Source of the DNA: a virus
IMG/VR virus record: IMGVR_UViG_3300025626_000025
Coordinates: 1-62,834 of that record
DNA length: 62,834 bases
Reading direction: 5' to 3' (one strand)
Under the pieces are notes generated by a model. That model had not been told where the DNA came from. It did no database searches and saw only the letters and a program-made list of their open reading frames with translations. Position numbers and translations under genes: made by a program. Below, piece after piece: positions 13,478-19,956 of the stretch. How positions within the stretch are numbered: the stretch's first letter is position 1; each line of letters begins with the position of its first letter.

Positions 13478-13884
13478 AAAATTTTAAACAACACTTGGCT
13501 GAGGCTGAAGCTAAATCATGTGACTTGATTGGCATGAAACAGATCAAGCAGTTTGAAAAGATTGTTGATCAACTCTTTAAGAAGTACGATATTGACTTCA
13601 ACTTCACACGACACTTTGCTGATCGTATGGGCGATGAACGTAATACTCCTTGTATTAGCCTTAAAGAATTGGCTGATTTCATCAAGAAGGTTTATGCACA
13701 GAAAGGCAAGTCTATTAAAGATGTTGCGGGTGCTGAGGCTGTTCTTAAAGACATCCAAAAAGATTTGAACATTCCAGTTGCAGTTACATATGACAGACGT
13801 AATGACGAATTCGACGTTGTTATGAAAACAATTATGCGCAAAAAGAATTTCAGAAGCCCAGATAAATTTATCAATTATAAGTAA
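13474..13884 (+). CDS. conserved phage protein with capsid-targeting-like leader
   Basis: This 136-residue protein starts MKNFKQHLAEAEAK, again with a prohead-protease-like LAE site, and overlaps the hydrolase gene (ATGA). The body has NFTRHFADRMGDERNTPCISLKELADFIKKVY followed by IPVAVTYDRRNDEFDVVMKTIMRKKNF. Such proteins, with a HF-DR-D-RN motif and a TIMRKK-F ending, are frequent in phages; the shape recalls small RNase-like folds such as RelE/BrnT types, but no activity is shown. It is the third neighbouring protein with this type of leader. Confidence 0.6.
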   Translation: MKNFKQHLAEAEAKSCDLIGMKQIKQFEKIVDQLFKKYDIDFNFTRHFADRMGDERNTPCISLKELADFIKKVYAQKGKSIKDVAGAEAVLKDIQKDLNIPVAVTYDRRNDEFDVVMKTIMRKKNFRSPDKFINYK

Positions 13885-13891
13885 AAAAGAC

Positions 13892-13920
13892 TTGACAAGT
13901 ATCACTATCTGTGGTATAAT
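13892..13920 (+). promoter_or_regulatory. perfect consensus sigma-70 promoter
   Basis: TTGACA (13892-13897), 17-bp spacer, TATAAT (13915-13920). No open reading frame follows before the next promoter at 14080, so it should drive a non-coding RNA. Confidence 0.88.
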
Positions 13921-13963
13921 AGGGTATCCCTTATGATAATAAATGATTCTATTTAAGAACTTA

Positions 13964-14044
13964 TGTCAGGTAGGTTTACTAATCCAATGGATATCTAGGC
14001 GTCATATCATGGATGATTAAGGTTCAATTCCTTAACTGACACCA
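13964..14044 (+). ncRNA. tRNA-like non-coding RNA
   Basis: Downstream of a perfect promoter lies an 81-base segment with tRNA features. TGTCAG (13964-13969) pairs with CTGACA (14036-14041), followed directly by CCA. A canonical T-arm is formed by TAAGG, loop TTCAATT and CCTTA. Between them GATAT (13990-13994) pairs with ATATC, and ATCCA pairs with TGGAT, giving a long middle arm. It is not a normal tRNA: the would-be anticodon loop has nine bases (CTAGGCGTC), the D-arm is poor, and CCA follows the acceptor stem without a discriminator base. It could be a degenerate tRNA, a tRNA mimic or another small RNA. Confidence 0.4.
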
Positions 14045-14075
14045 ATCTTAATTAAGTTAGAATAAAGTTACTTTA

Positions 14076-14108
14076 GTGCTTGACAGCACCCTTTTTTGAT
14101 TCTATAAC
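14076..14108 (+). promoter_or_regulatory. fused terminator/promoter element 3
   Basis: Stem GTGC (14076-14079) / GCAC (14086-14089), loop exactly TTGACA (14080-14085), T-run (14092-14097), then TATAAC (14103-14108) at 17 bp. It would end the tRNA-like transcript and start the next gene. The part from TTGACAG to TATAACATAT closely repeats element 1. Confidence 0.7.
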
Positions 14109-14143
14109 ATATGAGTAAGTTAATTAATCAGAAAGAAAACAAA

Positions 14144-14395
14144 ATGAACGTAACAGATATCAAGAACGCAATGATGACAATGACACAAACAGAGTTGTCA
14201 CAAATCATGAACATCGCACAACAGATCAAAGCGATTAGCGCTCAAGCCACTTTTAATGTTGGTGACTCAGTTTGGGTTGTTCAGAAAACAAAACGTACTC
14301 AAGGCGTCATCGAAAAGATGAACCCTAAGAAAGCTGTCGTGTCTATGCGTGGCTCACGTTACACTGTTCCTTTCTCAATGTTGGAAGCGGCATAA
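14144..14395 (+). CDS. small SH3-like phage protein
   Basis: This 83-residue protein has an N-terminal helix (MNVTDIKNAMMTMTQTELSQIMNIAQQIK) and a C-terminal small beta barrel (FNVGDSVWVVQKTKRTQGVIEKMNPKKAVVSMRGSRYTVP) like SH3/KOW folds. ATG 14111 opens the frame but lies only three bases after the -10 box and would be upstream of the transcript start, so 14144 is chosen. Similar proteins are common in T4-like phages; binding to RNA or to ribosomes is a fair guess from the fold, not shown. Confidence 0.6.
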   Translation: MNVTDIKNAMMTMTQTELSQIMNIAQQIKAISAQATFNVGDSVWVVQKTKRTQGVIEKMNPKKAVVSMRGSRYTVPFSMLEAA

Positions 14396-14400
14396 AAATA

Positions 14401-14434
14401 GGGGGTTGACACCCCCTTCTCAATTTGTTAATTT
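14401..14434 (+). promoter_or_regulatory. fused terminator/promoter element 4
   Basis: Stem GGGGG (14401-14405) / CCCCC (14412-14416) with loop exactly TTGACA (14406-14411). TTCT follows the stem, so the T-run is short. A -10-like TAATTT (14429-14434) lies at 17 bp. Confidence 0.6.
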
Positions 14435-14467
14435 AAGAAGTAAACAGAATCAGAGAGAGTTCTAAAC

Positions 14468-14761
14468 ATGTCAATCGCAAATATCATCAATGACCAAATC
14501 AAATGTCTTGACCCAATGGCCTTTTGGGCTTGGGGTACTAAGAACAAAGTTGCCTTGAGTGAAGGTCTTCAGTTTAAAACTAGTGGTATGGTTGGATGGA
14601 AAGGACAAGTGCAAATCACATTGAACGGTTCTGATCTATATGACATCGCATTCGTTCGGGTGCGGAAAGTAAAAGGAGAATACAAAGTAATCACCGATAA
14701 GAAGGTATCAGACATTTTTGTTGAAGACCTTGTTAATCAAATCGATATTCAAGTACGGTAA
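14468..14761 (+). CDS. conserved phage protein
   Basis: This 97-residue protein reads MSIANIINDQIKCLDPMAFWAWGTKNKVALSEGLQFKTSGMV, then GWKGQVQITLNGSDLYDIAFVRVRKVKGEY. Proteins with LDP-A--AWG and GLQFK-SGMV are widely shared by phages of gammaproteobacteria; I know of no demonstrated function. AGAGAGAG upstream is a modest ribosome site. It is probably co-transcribed with the next gene, which follows after 11 bases behind a strong ribosome site. Confidence 0.6.
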   Translation: MSIANIINDQIKCLDPMAFWAWGTKNKVALSEGLQFKTSGMVGWKGQVQITLNGSDLYDIAFVRVRKVKGEYKVITDKKVSDIFVEDLVNQIDIQVR

Positions 14762-14772
14762 GGAGTACATAT

Positions 14773-15108
14773 ATGAGTAAAATCCCTTTTGGAATTATCA
14801 TGCGTGGTCAGAAAGACTATGTGCATAGTGAATTGTCAAACTTCATTGAGTGTGCTGAAGGCATTGAGCCTAAGTCTCTGTGTGACAGCTACGTTGAGTT
14901 CCTTGACGAATTTCTGTCTGGTAACATTAAGAAGTCTACGATGGTAGACATTAATATTCTAAAAGAGTTCCGTGCTGATCTCGACAACCGTGCCGACATC
15001 GATTACCGTGAAGGACATTGGGATGATGAACCAACTATCTATGCGGGTGGTAAATACTTTGCCAAGATTGCAGATAAACTTAGGGCGCACATTAATTCTC
15101 ATACTTAA
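14773..15108 (+). CDS. hypothetical protein
   Basis: This 111-residue protein starts behind AAGGAG (14760-14765) and reads MSKIPFGIIMRGQKDYVHSELSNFIECAEGIEPKSLCDSYVEFLDEFLSG. The remainder is helical with an aromatic acidic patch (YREGHWDDEPTIYAGGKYF). Not recognised. It is the last plus-strand gene before the bidirectional terminator that separates the early-type array from the minus-strand tail operon. Confidence 0.55.
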   Translation: MSKIPFGIIMRGQKDYVHSELSNFIECAEGIEPKSLCDSYVEFLDEFLSGNIKKSTMVDINILKEFRADLDNRADIDYREGHWDDEPTIYAGGKYFAKIADKLRAHINSHT

Positions 15109-15134
15109 GCGTATCTCAAATACGTGATAGTCCT

Positions 15135-15171
15135 AAAAGGGTTGCTTTATTAAATTGCAACCCTTTTTTTA
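15135..15171. terminator. bidirectional rho-independent terminator
   Basis: Stem AAAAGGGTTGC (15135-15145) / GCAACCCTTTT (15157-15167) with an A/T-rich loop. T runs on follow on the plus strand and AAAA precedes the stem, so it works for both converging transcripts: the plus-strand array and the minus-strand tail operon. Confidence 0.88.
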
Positions 15172-17103
15172 TTTTGCGAAGTAAGGTAGGAAGTTTTGTG
15201 CAAACTCTGCATCTCTACCGCCACCACCAACAACTGCTAGACTATTTTGTGTTTGCGCACCTTGTACGTTGTTTACTGTAACTGGATTGCTCTGTTGTGC
15301 GTTAATTAGGGTTACGCCACTTGATGCGCTCAATTCGCCAACTGTTCCTATTCTTCGAGCCATTCCACCACCGTTTTGTGGTGATGCTTGGAAGTAAATA
15401 CCATCACTACCTTGGAAATAATTACCTTTGAAGTATGGGCTGTTATTTAATACATTATCAGGACCACTATAGCTACCCAAAGACATGCTACCTATTGATG
15501 TATTTCCTCTTTCAAGAACTCTTCCACCAGGTCTACCACCACCAGCAATATATTCTTGTTCGGCGGTAATTGCCGCACGTTCACTCTCTGGTAATGCGTC
15601 GAATGCTCTTCTTCTTTGGGTATCTTTGTCTTCCATGTATGCAATGTAAGCATCGTGCATCACTTCTATGATACCCTTTGCGATCAATCTATGTTCTTCT
15701 GTATTTAAGTAAGTATCCCCAGTAATTTCGTGGAAGATTGCAGTACCAGCAGCCGCGATGTCTAGCGGAAGTCCTGCCAAAGATGGGGCGGCAAGACTGC
15801 CACCTTCTAGTGCCGCAGATGTCCAATCACCTTTTGAAAGACTCCAAATCATAAACCCTAAACCAAGTAGTGTTCCCACAACTGGGAATGATTTTGCCAC
15901 AACACCAGGAATTTTTTGGATTGCTTTTCGTGCAATTGTTGCTTTATTAGCCTTTAAGAATTCGTCAGCAAGCATCTTTGGGGTTGGAGCGGCAACGGCG
16001 GGTATTTTAAACGCACCTGATGGCGTTCTGTCTGGCATTTGTATTCTAGGTGGTCCCATCGCTCTCAGTCTTGCATTCTCAGCCGCTGTTCTTGCATTGC
16101 CATGCAATACACCACCAGTCTTATTGCTCCTGTAAACGTCACTATCTGGATCGTAAGTAAAGTTTGGTTGTCTTGGTGAAGTAGTAACTACTTTTGGTGA
16201 AGGTTCATATGCATATGCACCAGTGCCAGATAATGCCGCTCTTTGGTTTGGAGAAAGATTGCCTCTTTTATTTGCATCAGCATCAGTTATTCTCTGTCTA
16301 TCCGCATCTGTATCTACTAAGCTGTTGAGAGTGGCTACGCCAACCCCAGCCCCAAGTAATGCTTTAAAGAATCTAGCTTTACCGCCAAACAATGCGCTTC
16401 CACCCATTAGCATTATGGCGGCTTTCATTGTTAGGTTGTACGCAGTCAACAATCCAATACTTGTTAGTACGCCAGTTACAATTGTTTCCCAATCAATACT
16501 CATAATCTTATCAAGCGTAGCTGTGAGTGAAGTTAAGCTTGCCGCTATCCCAGAAATAGATGTTGTTAGAGTAGCGAAAGTCTCTTTCATTTCGGTGAAA
16601 TTGATATCGCCCATTCCACGCGCAAAATTACCTACATTACTTTCAAACGCAGAGAACCCACCATTAGTTTTTTCATCAATAGCACCTTTGATTAAGTTAT
16701 ACCCAATAAACGCACCACCAGCCAACATTGCAACATTCTTAAGACTTTGCATAGTAAATGCTTTTCCAATAGCATCACCCATCTTATTAATGTTGGTATC
16801 ATCACGTCCTTTATTGGCGCTAGTATCAACAGAAGGTGGAGCTTCTTTTCTTTCAAGTTCATCAAACTGTTCTTGGTTTGCAAGTCTAGCATCAGCACGA
16901 TCAGCAAGACCTGCTTGTCTTTCAAGTAATGCTGTTTGTTCAGACATGTTTTTATTAATAGACGAAAAAAGACCATCAAATTTATCTAACTTAATGTTCA
17001 AGGAACGCACAGAATTGACACCACGGTTGCGAATTAGTTCGCCCTCATGTTTTAATTTGTCAACAATTGCTTGTGTCTCTGGTGATATTGCTGTGCTTGC
17101 CAT
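15169..17103 (-). CDS. 29: tail tape-measure / baseplate hub protein, gp29-like
   Basis: This 644-residue protein is placed like the T4 gp29 tape measure (590 residues): directly after the tail-chaperone-like gp26. The N-terminal half is helical and charged (IVDKLKHEGELIRNRG; LLERQAGLADRADARLANQEQFDELERKEAP). Hydrophobic stretches follow around residues 120-140 (MLAGGAFIGYNLIKGAI), 210-250 (VLTSIGLLTAYNLTMKAAIMLMGGSALFGG) and 415-430 (PVVGTLLGLGFMIWSLS), as expected for a protein that passes into the host membrane during ejection. The C-terminal part is Gly/Asn/Gln-rich. TAGGAAAA precedes the start and contains the stop of the frameshift product. Length would set the tail-tube length. Confidence 0.65.
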   Translation of the reverse strand: MASTAISPETQAIVDKLKHEGELIRNRGVNSVRSLNIKLDKFDGLFSSINKNMSEQTALLERQAGLADRADARLANQEQFDELERKEAPPSVDTSANKGRDDTNINKMGDAIGKAFTMQSLKNVAMLAGGAFIGYNLIKGAIDEKTNGGFSAFESNVGNFARGMGDINFTEMKETFATLTTSISGIAASLTSLTATLDKIMSIDWETIVTGVLTSIGLLTAYNLTMKAAIMLMGGSALFGGKARFFKALLGAGVGVATLNSLVDTDADRQRITDADANKRGNLSPNQRAALSGTGAYAYEPSPKVVTTSPRQPNFTYDPDSDVYRSNKTGGVLHGNARTAAENARLRAMGPPRIQMPDRTPSGAFKIPAVAAPTPKMLADEFLKANKATIARKAIQKIPGVVAKSFPVVGTLLGLGFMIWSLSKGDWTSAALEGGSLAAPSLAGLPLDIAAAGTAIFHEITGDTYLNTEEHRLIAKGIIEVMHDAYIAYMEDKDTQRRRAFDALPESERAAITAEQEYIAGGGRPGGRVLERGNTSIGSMSLGSYSGPDNVLNNSPYFKGNYFQGSDGIYFQASPQNGGGMARRIGTVGELSASSGVTLINAQQSNPVTVNNVQGAQTQNSLAVVGGGGRDAEFAQNFLPYFAK

Positions 17104-17110
17104 GATTTTC

Positions 17111-17290
17111 CTACTTATTTTTCTCTTGTTGTTGTTCTAAATAATCTACTAACATTCCAAAGTACAAATCGCGTTCATAAGGTAGCATGCTTTCTAGCTC
17201 CGTTATTGAGTATTTATGATGTTGTGCCATGGAGAACATCATTTTATAGTAATCGCCCAACGTTATGTGACACAGCGCTAGATAAAAAAA
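17111..17290 (-). CDS. -1 frameshift extension of the gp26-like tail chaperone
   Basis: At the end of the gp26-like gene seven T in a row (plus-strand A, 17284-17290) form the heptamer T TTT TTT, a canonical -1 slippery site, just two codons before the stop. The -1 frame then stays open for 57 codons from TAT (17284) to TAG (17111-17113), starting YLALCHITLGDYYKMMF and including HHKYSITELESMLPYERDLY and LVDYLEQQQEKNK. The fusion would have 289 residues. The arrangement chaperone, frameshifted extension, tape measure mirrors lambda G, T, H. Independent start at an internal ATG cannot be excluded, but the uninterrupted frame from the slippery site favours frameshifting. Confidence 0.72.
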   Translation of the reverse strand, partial: FFYLALCHITLGDYYKMMFSMAQHHKYSITELESMLPYERDLYFGMLVDYLEQQQEKNK

Positions 17291-17979
17291 CTTCTGATGC
17301 CCTCCACAACAAATGTTTTATCATCACCATTCTTGTTTTTGTACGGCATAGTGTGTCTGAGTTTCGGCATGCTATCAAAGAACTTTTGAATTCCTTTGAC
17401 AACCTCACCACTAACATTTTCCATAAAGTCATCAATTTCTTTGTCGGTGTAGTCTTTAAAGCTATGTACTTCATCTTCAGAAACAACTGCATCTAAACAT
17501 GATATCATAATAAAGTAACTTGCTAGGGGATCGTTCGTGTCGATTGACGTGATCTTAATAAACTCATCAATACTAGGGTATTTTAATAGTAGTGTGTATT
17601 CTTCATTAATTGGAACTTTTTTAGTGTGCAATTCATCAAGTTCGATTGACACCTTGTCAATGTCTAAAACAAGCTTTACTTCTTCTGATGTGTCAGGATC
17701 AACAACCTCAAAGGTAACCTCATTATCTACTGATCTTGCTCTTAGTAGTAGAAGAAGATATTCCAAGTCAAACATTGCGATATCAGAAATATCTTTATTG
17801 AGTACGCAGTTGTTAACAATTTGTTTTATTGCCAACACTTGTTGCATTGCATCGTCAGATTCTCCAGCAACCAACATAATTTTTTCTTCTTTTACAGTAA
17901 AAGGTCTGTATGTAATCTTTTCCCCTGTAGAAGGCAATTTTGCCTCAAACATAGGTAGATCAATTTTGGGTAGTGCCAT
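17278..17979 (-). CDS. 26: baseplate hub / tail assembly chaperone, T4 gp26-like
   Basis: This 233-residue protein resembles T4 gp26 (208 residues), needed for assembly of the central baseplate hub. It begins MALPKIDLPMFEAKLPSTGEKITYRPFTVKEEKIMLVAGE, a typical opening for this family, with VDNEVTFEVVDPDTSEEVKLVLDIDKVSIE in the middle and a helical C terminus with DYTDKEIDDFMENVSGEV. AAGGAT lies upstream of the start. The 3' end carries a seven-T slippery site that would fuse a 57-residue extension. Position just before the tape-measure gene supports a tail-chaperone role. Confidence 0.8.
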   Translation of the reverse strand: MALPKIDLPMFEAKLPSTGEKITYRPFTVKEEKIMLVAGESDDAMQQVLAIKQIVNNCVLNKDISDIAMFDLEYLLLLLRARSVDNEVTFEVVDPDTSEEVKLVLDIDKVSIELDELHTKKVPINEEYTLLLKYPSIDEFIKITSIDTNDPLASYFIMISCLDAVVSEDEVHSFKDYTDKEIDDFMENVSGEVVKGIQKFFDSMPKLRHTMPYKNKNGDDKTFVVEGIRSFFI

Positions 17980-18002
17980 GATATAGGTATCCTTCTAAGT
18001 TA

Positions 18003-18797
18003 TCAGTTAAATGTACGCTGAGCCAGATTACCGATTTGGTTGGCTTTTCTTGATACATTGTTAAAGTCATTATTTAGTTTTGTGAATTTGTTTACAGCGT
18101 CTTGAACACCTCGTGGTACAAGGTTTGCTCCTATCATTTGACCCAGTTCACCGATGTTGTCGATTAAGTCTATGAGTCCATTTCCACGGTTGAAACGTGA
18201 TGAAGGAGAACCAACTCTCTCACCACTAAATTGTATTCTGTCATATTGGAAGCTAACTGGAAGAACCGCAAAGCTATCAGTGTTTTCCCACGCCAAGTCT
18301 ACATCTCCCATCATACCGGGAAATGCATTATCTAAAATGGTTTCGTAATATCTACCAGTATCAAGATAGTCAGCCGAATAGTGTTTAATTATGATACGAC
18401 AAGCGTATTCATCTTTGTAGCCAATTTCAAATGGAAGCATGCCATCAACTTGGGCAAAAGCACCCCCTGCTGTAGAGTAGTTTACAATTCTCTGCGCCCA
18501 CGAATGGAAGAATGTCAATATCTGTGCATCAGAGTCTAGCATAAAGATTGCTTGTACTGGTTCTGGGTTTAAACTAGTTGGCATCATCTTTCTTTGTTGT
18601 GCCACTGCTTCGTATGAAGCCATGCCTATCGTAATTCCTGGGATTGCCACGTTCTTACAGAAGAATGTCATATCTCTTGAATCCGCTGAGGAAGTGGAGT
18701 ATGGAAAGTTTACGATGGTAACTTCAAATAAAGAACTTCTTGAAGGACCGCCAAAGCGATCCATCTGGGTTTTAAAATCTGATATACTAAAAGCCAT
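18003..18797 (-). CDS. 54: tail-tube-like protein, gp54-like baseplate-tube junction
   Basis: This 264-residue protein has the T4 gp19/gp54 tube-fold pattern: LFEVTIVNFPYS near the start, FFCKNVAIPGITIG, a central IKHYSADY, and a late ENTDSFAVLPVSFQYDRIQFSG strand pair. Gp54 sits on the baseplate and starts polymerisation of the tail tube. Its place in the operon near gp26 and the tape measure, and divergent to gp48, fits gp54 better than the tube protein gp19. The frame is open from 18893, but ATG 18797 follows AAAGGGCAG at proper spacing and overlaps the end of the preceding gene. Confidence 0.6.
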   Translation of the reverse strand: MAFSISDFKTQMDRFGGPSRSSLFEVTIVNFPYSTSSADSRDMTFFCKNVAIPGITIGMASYEAVAQQRKMMPTSLNPEPVQAIFMLDSDAQILTFFHSWAQRIVNYSTAGGAFAQVDGMLPFEIGYKDEYACRIIIKHYSADYLDTGRYYETILDNAFPGMMGDVDLAWENTDSFAVLPVSFQYDRIQFSGERVGSPSSRFNRGNGLIDLIDNIGELGQMIGANLVPRGVQDAVNKFTKLNNDFNNVSRKANQIGNLAQRTFN

Positions 18798-19414
18798 TAT
18801 CTGCCCTTTATAATTGCTCTGGAATCTTTCCAGACTTGTGCTTTGGTTGCTCCAACAAACTTCTGGCTTGGTAAGAACAATGCGATATCCCACTCTGTGG
18901 GTTGAATATACACAAACTTTGTTCTGACTTGGCTCATCAAGTAGTGTTTTACTGTGGGCTTAAACATGTTAAACTTTGCCGCGCCCGATAGTATATCATA
19001 ATTAATTTTTAGTTTAGTCGCTTCCGTATAATTCTTGTTGTTTGCTGTGTCGTATAGAGCATCCATTAATTTTGCTCTTAACACAGGTGGTAAATAGTGA
19101 AGGTTGATTCCCAAGAAACCACCCTTTGCTTTATTTATGGGAAAAATGAGAGGATAGTTGTCATAATACGGCAATTTAGACTTATCGCCTTTGTGTTTAG
19201 GATCGTACATGAACGTATACATGTTACCTAACCTAAATCTGTTTTCATAACGATCTCTGCCCATCTCTTTGATGAGTTTGGTTCCCTCAGCTTGTTTCAT
19301 TGTAACTGCCTTGGCTTGGTCACGATACCAATTACGTGCTTCTTGGGTACGTGCTGGCATCTGTCCAGATCGTATACCTTTCAAGAGGATATCGTCGAAT
19401 ACTTTTGCTACCAT
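18797..19414 (-). CDS. conserved T4-like virion assembly protein
   Basis: This 205-residue basic protein contains GNMYTFMYDPKHKGDKSKLPYYDNYPLIFPI, GGFLGINLHYLPPVLRAKLMDALYD, LKINYDILSGAAKF, FKPTVKHYLMSQVRTKFVYI and EWDIALFLPSQKF. The same series of motifs is found in many marine T4-like phages beside gp4, so it is probably a structural or assembly protein, but I cannot assign it to a T4 gene with confidence. A DNA-end or head-to-tail role is possible from context. It starts just after the gp4 stop and shares its last base with the next start. Confidence 0.6.
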   Translation of the reverse strand: MVAKVFDDILLKGIRSGQMPARTQEARNWYRDQAKAVTMKQAEGTKLIKEMGRDRYENRFRLGNMYTFMYDPKHKGDKSKLPYYDNYPLIFPINKAKGGFLGINLHYLPPVLRAKLMDALYDTANNKNYTEATKLKINYDILSGAAKFNMFKPTVKHYLMSQVRTKFVYIQPTEWDIALFLPSQKFVGATKAQVWKDSRAIIKGR

Positions 19415-19415
19415 T

Positions 19416-19874
19416 TTATTTTATTCCTAGTTCTCTTTCCGTCATAATTTCAAATTGCCACCCACGCTGTGCGCAAAATTTCCTAGCGGCTTTCCATTTA
19501 GCGTCATTAATACCCCAAGTCTTAACCTCGTTCAAATACTTCCTTGATATCCTACCAGTCTTGGTAGCGTTCTTCTTAGACCTATCAGGTGGTCTTGTTT
19601 GTGCATAAGGTTTAATTTCAATCATTACAGTTGCAGACTTACCATCACCAATCTTTTTATTGACAATTACATCAGGATAGTACCTATGGCGTCTTCCGTC
19701 AATAGGAGACATGTAAGGAACTACGACTTCTTCCGACTGCCACCATATCACATCAGGGTGTATATCCACATATCTAAAGAATTTAAACTCCCACATAGAC
19801 CTATAAATGATCTTTGTGGGGTCACCCTTGTACTTAGAGGGGTTTTTTGGACGAAATCTACCACTATGTGCCAT
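19416..19874 (-). CDS. 4: head completion protein, T4 gp4 (gp50)
   Basis: This 152-residue protein aligns well with T4 gp4, which acts after DNA packaging to make heads able to join tails. Shared features are GRFRPKNPSKYKGDPTKIIYRSMWE, the strand set WWQSEEVVVPYMSPIDGRRHRYYPDVIV, MIEIKP, RKYLNEVKTW, KWKAARKFC and a final FEIMTE. The PDVIV and IEIKP pair resembles the catalytic core of PD-(D/E)XK nucleases. It is the first gene of the minus-strand operon, 50 bases downstream of a minus-strand late promoter. Confidence 0.88.
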   Translation of the reverse strand: MAHSGRFRPKNPSKYKGDPTKIIYRSMWEFKFFRYVDIHPDVIWWQSEEVVVPYMSPIDGRRHRYYPDVIVNKKIGDGKSATVMIEIKPYAQTRPPDRSKKNATKTGRISRKYLNEVKTWGINDAKWKAARKFCAQRGWQFEIMTERELGIK

Positions 19875-19903
19875 TATATAATAAAATTAACCTCTCGATT
19901 TAA

Positions 19904-19911
19904 TATAAATA
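19904..19911 (+). promoter_or_regulatory. T4-type late promoter, plus strand (gp48 operon)
   Basis: Exact TATAAATA, 46 bases before the gp48 start. It lies 16 bases to the left of the minus-strand late promoter, so the two transcripts should start within a few bases of each other and cross the opposite promoter. Confidence 0.75.
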
Positions 19912-19926
19912 GACTTATACATGTAG

Positions 19927-19934
19927 TATTTATA
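19927..19934 (-). promoter_or_regulatory. T4-type late promoter, minus strand (gp4 operon)
   Basis: TATTTATA on the plus strand is TATAAATA on the minus strand, 53 bases before the gp4 start at 19874. Confidence 0.75.
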
Positions 19935-19956
19935 AGAAAATAGGCAGGGATTCTCA

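Noticed and set aside
13964-14044. Calling a true tRNA gene
   Set aside because: The anticodon loop would have nine bases, the D-arm does not pair, and CCA follows the acceptor stem with no discriminator base; reported only as tRNA-like.
16223-17140. Long plus-strand frame of 305 codons opposite the tape-measure gene
   Set aside because: It is antisense to a well-supported gene, has no ribosome site or promoter, and its composition is that of a complement of coding sequence.
17211-17218. Minus-strand late promoter CATAAATA inside the frameshift extension
   Set aside because: First base differs from the consensus and it lies inside coding sequence with codon-explained bases.
17111-17290. Naming the extension gp51
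   Set aside because: T4 gp51 is a separate 249-residue protein; only position is similar. The extension is better explained by frameshifting.
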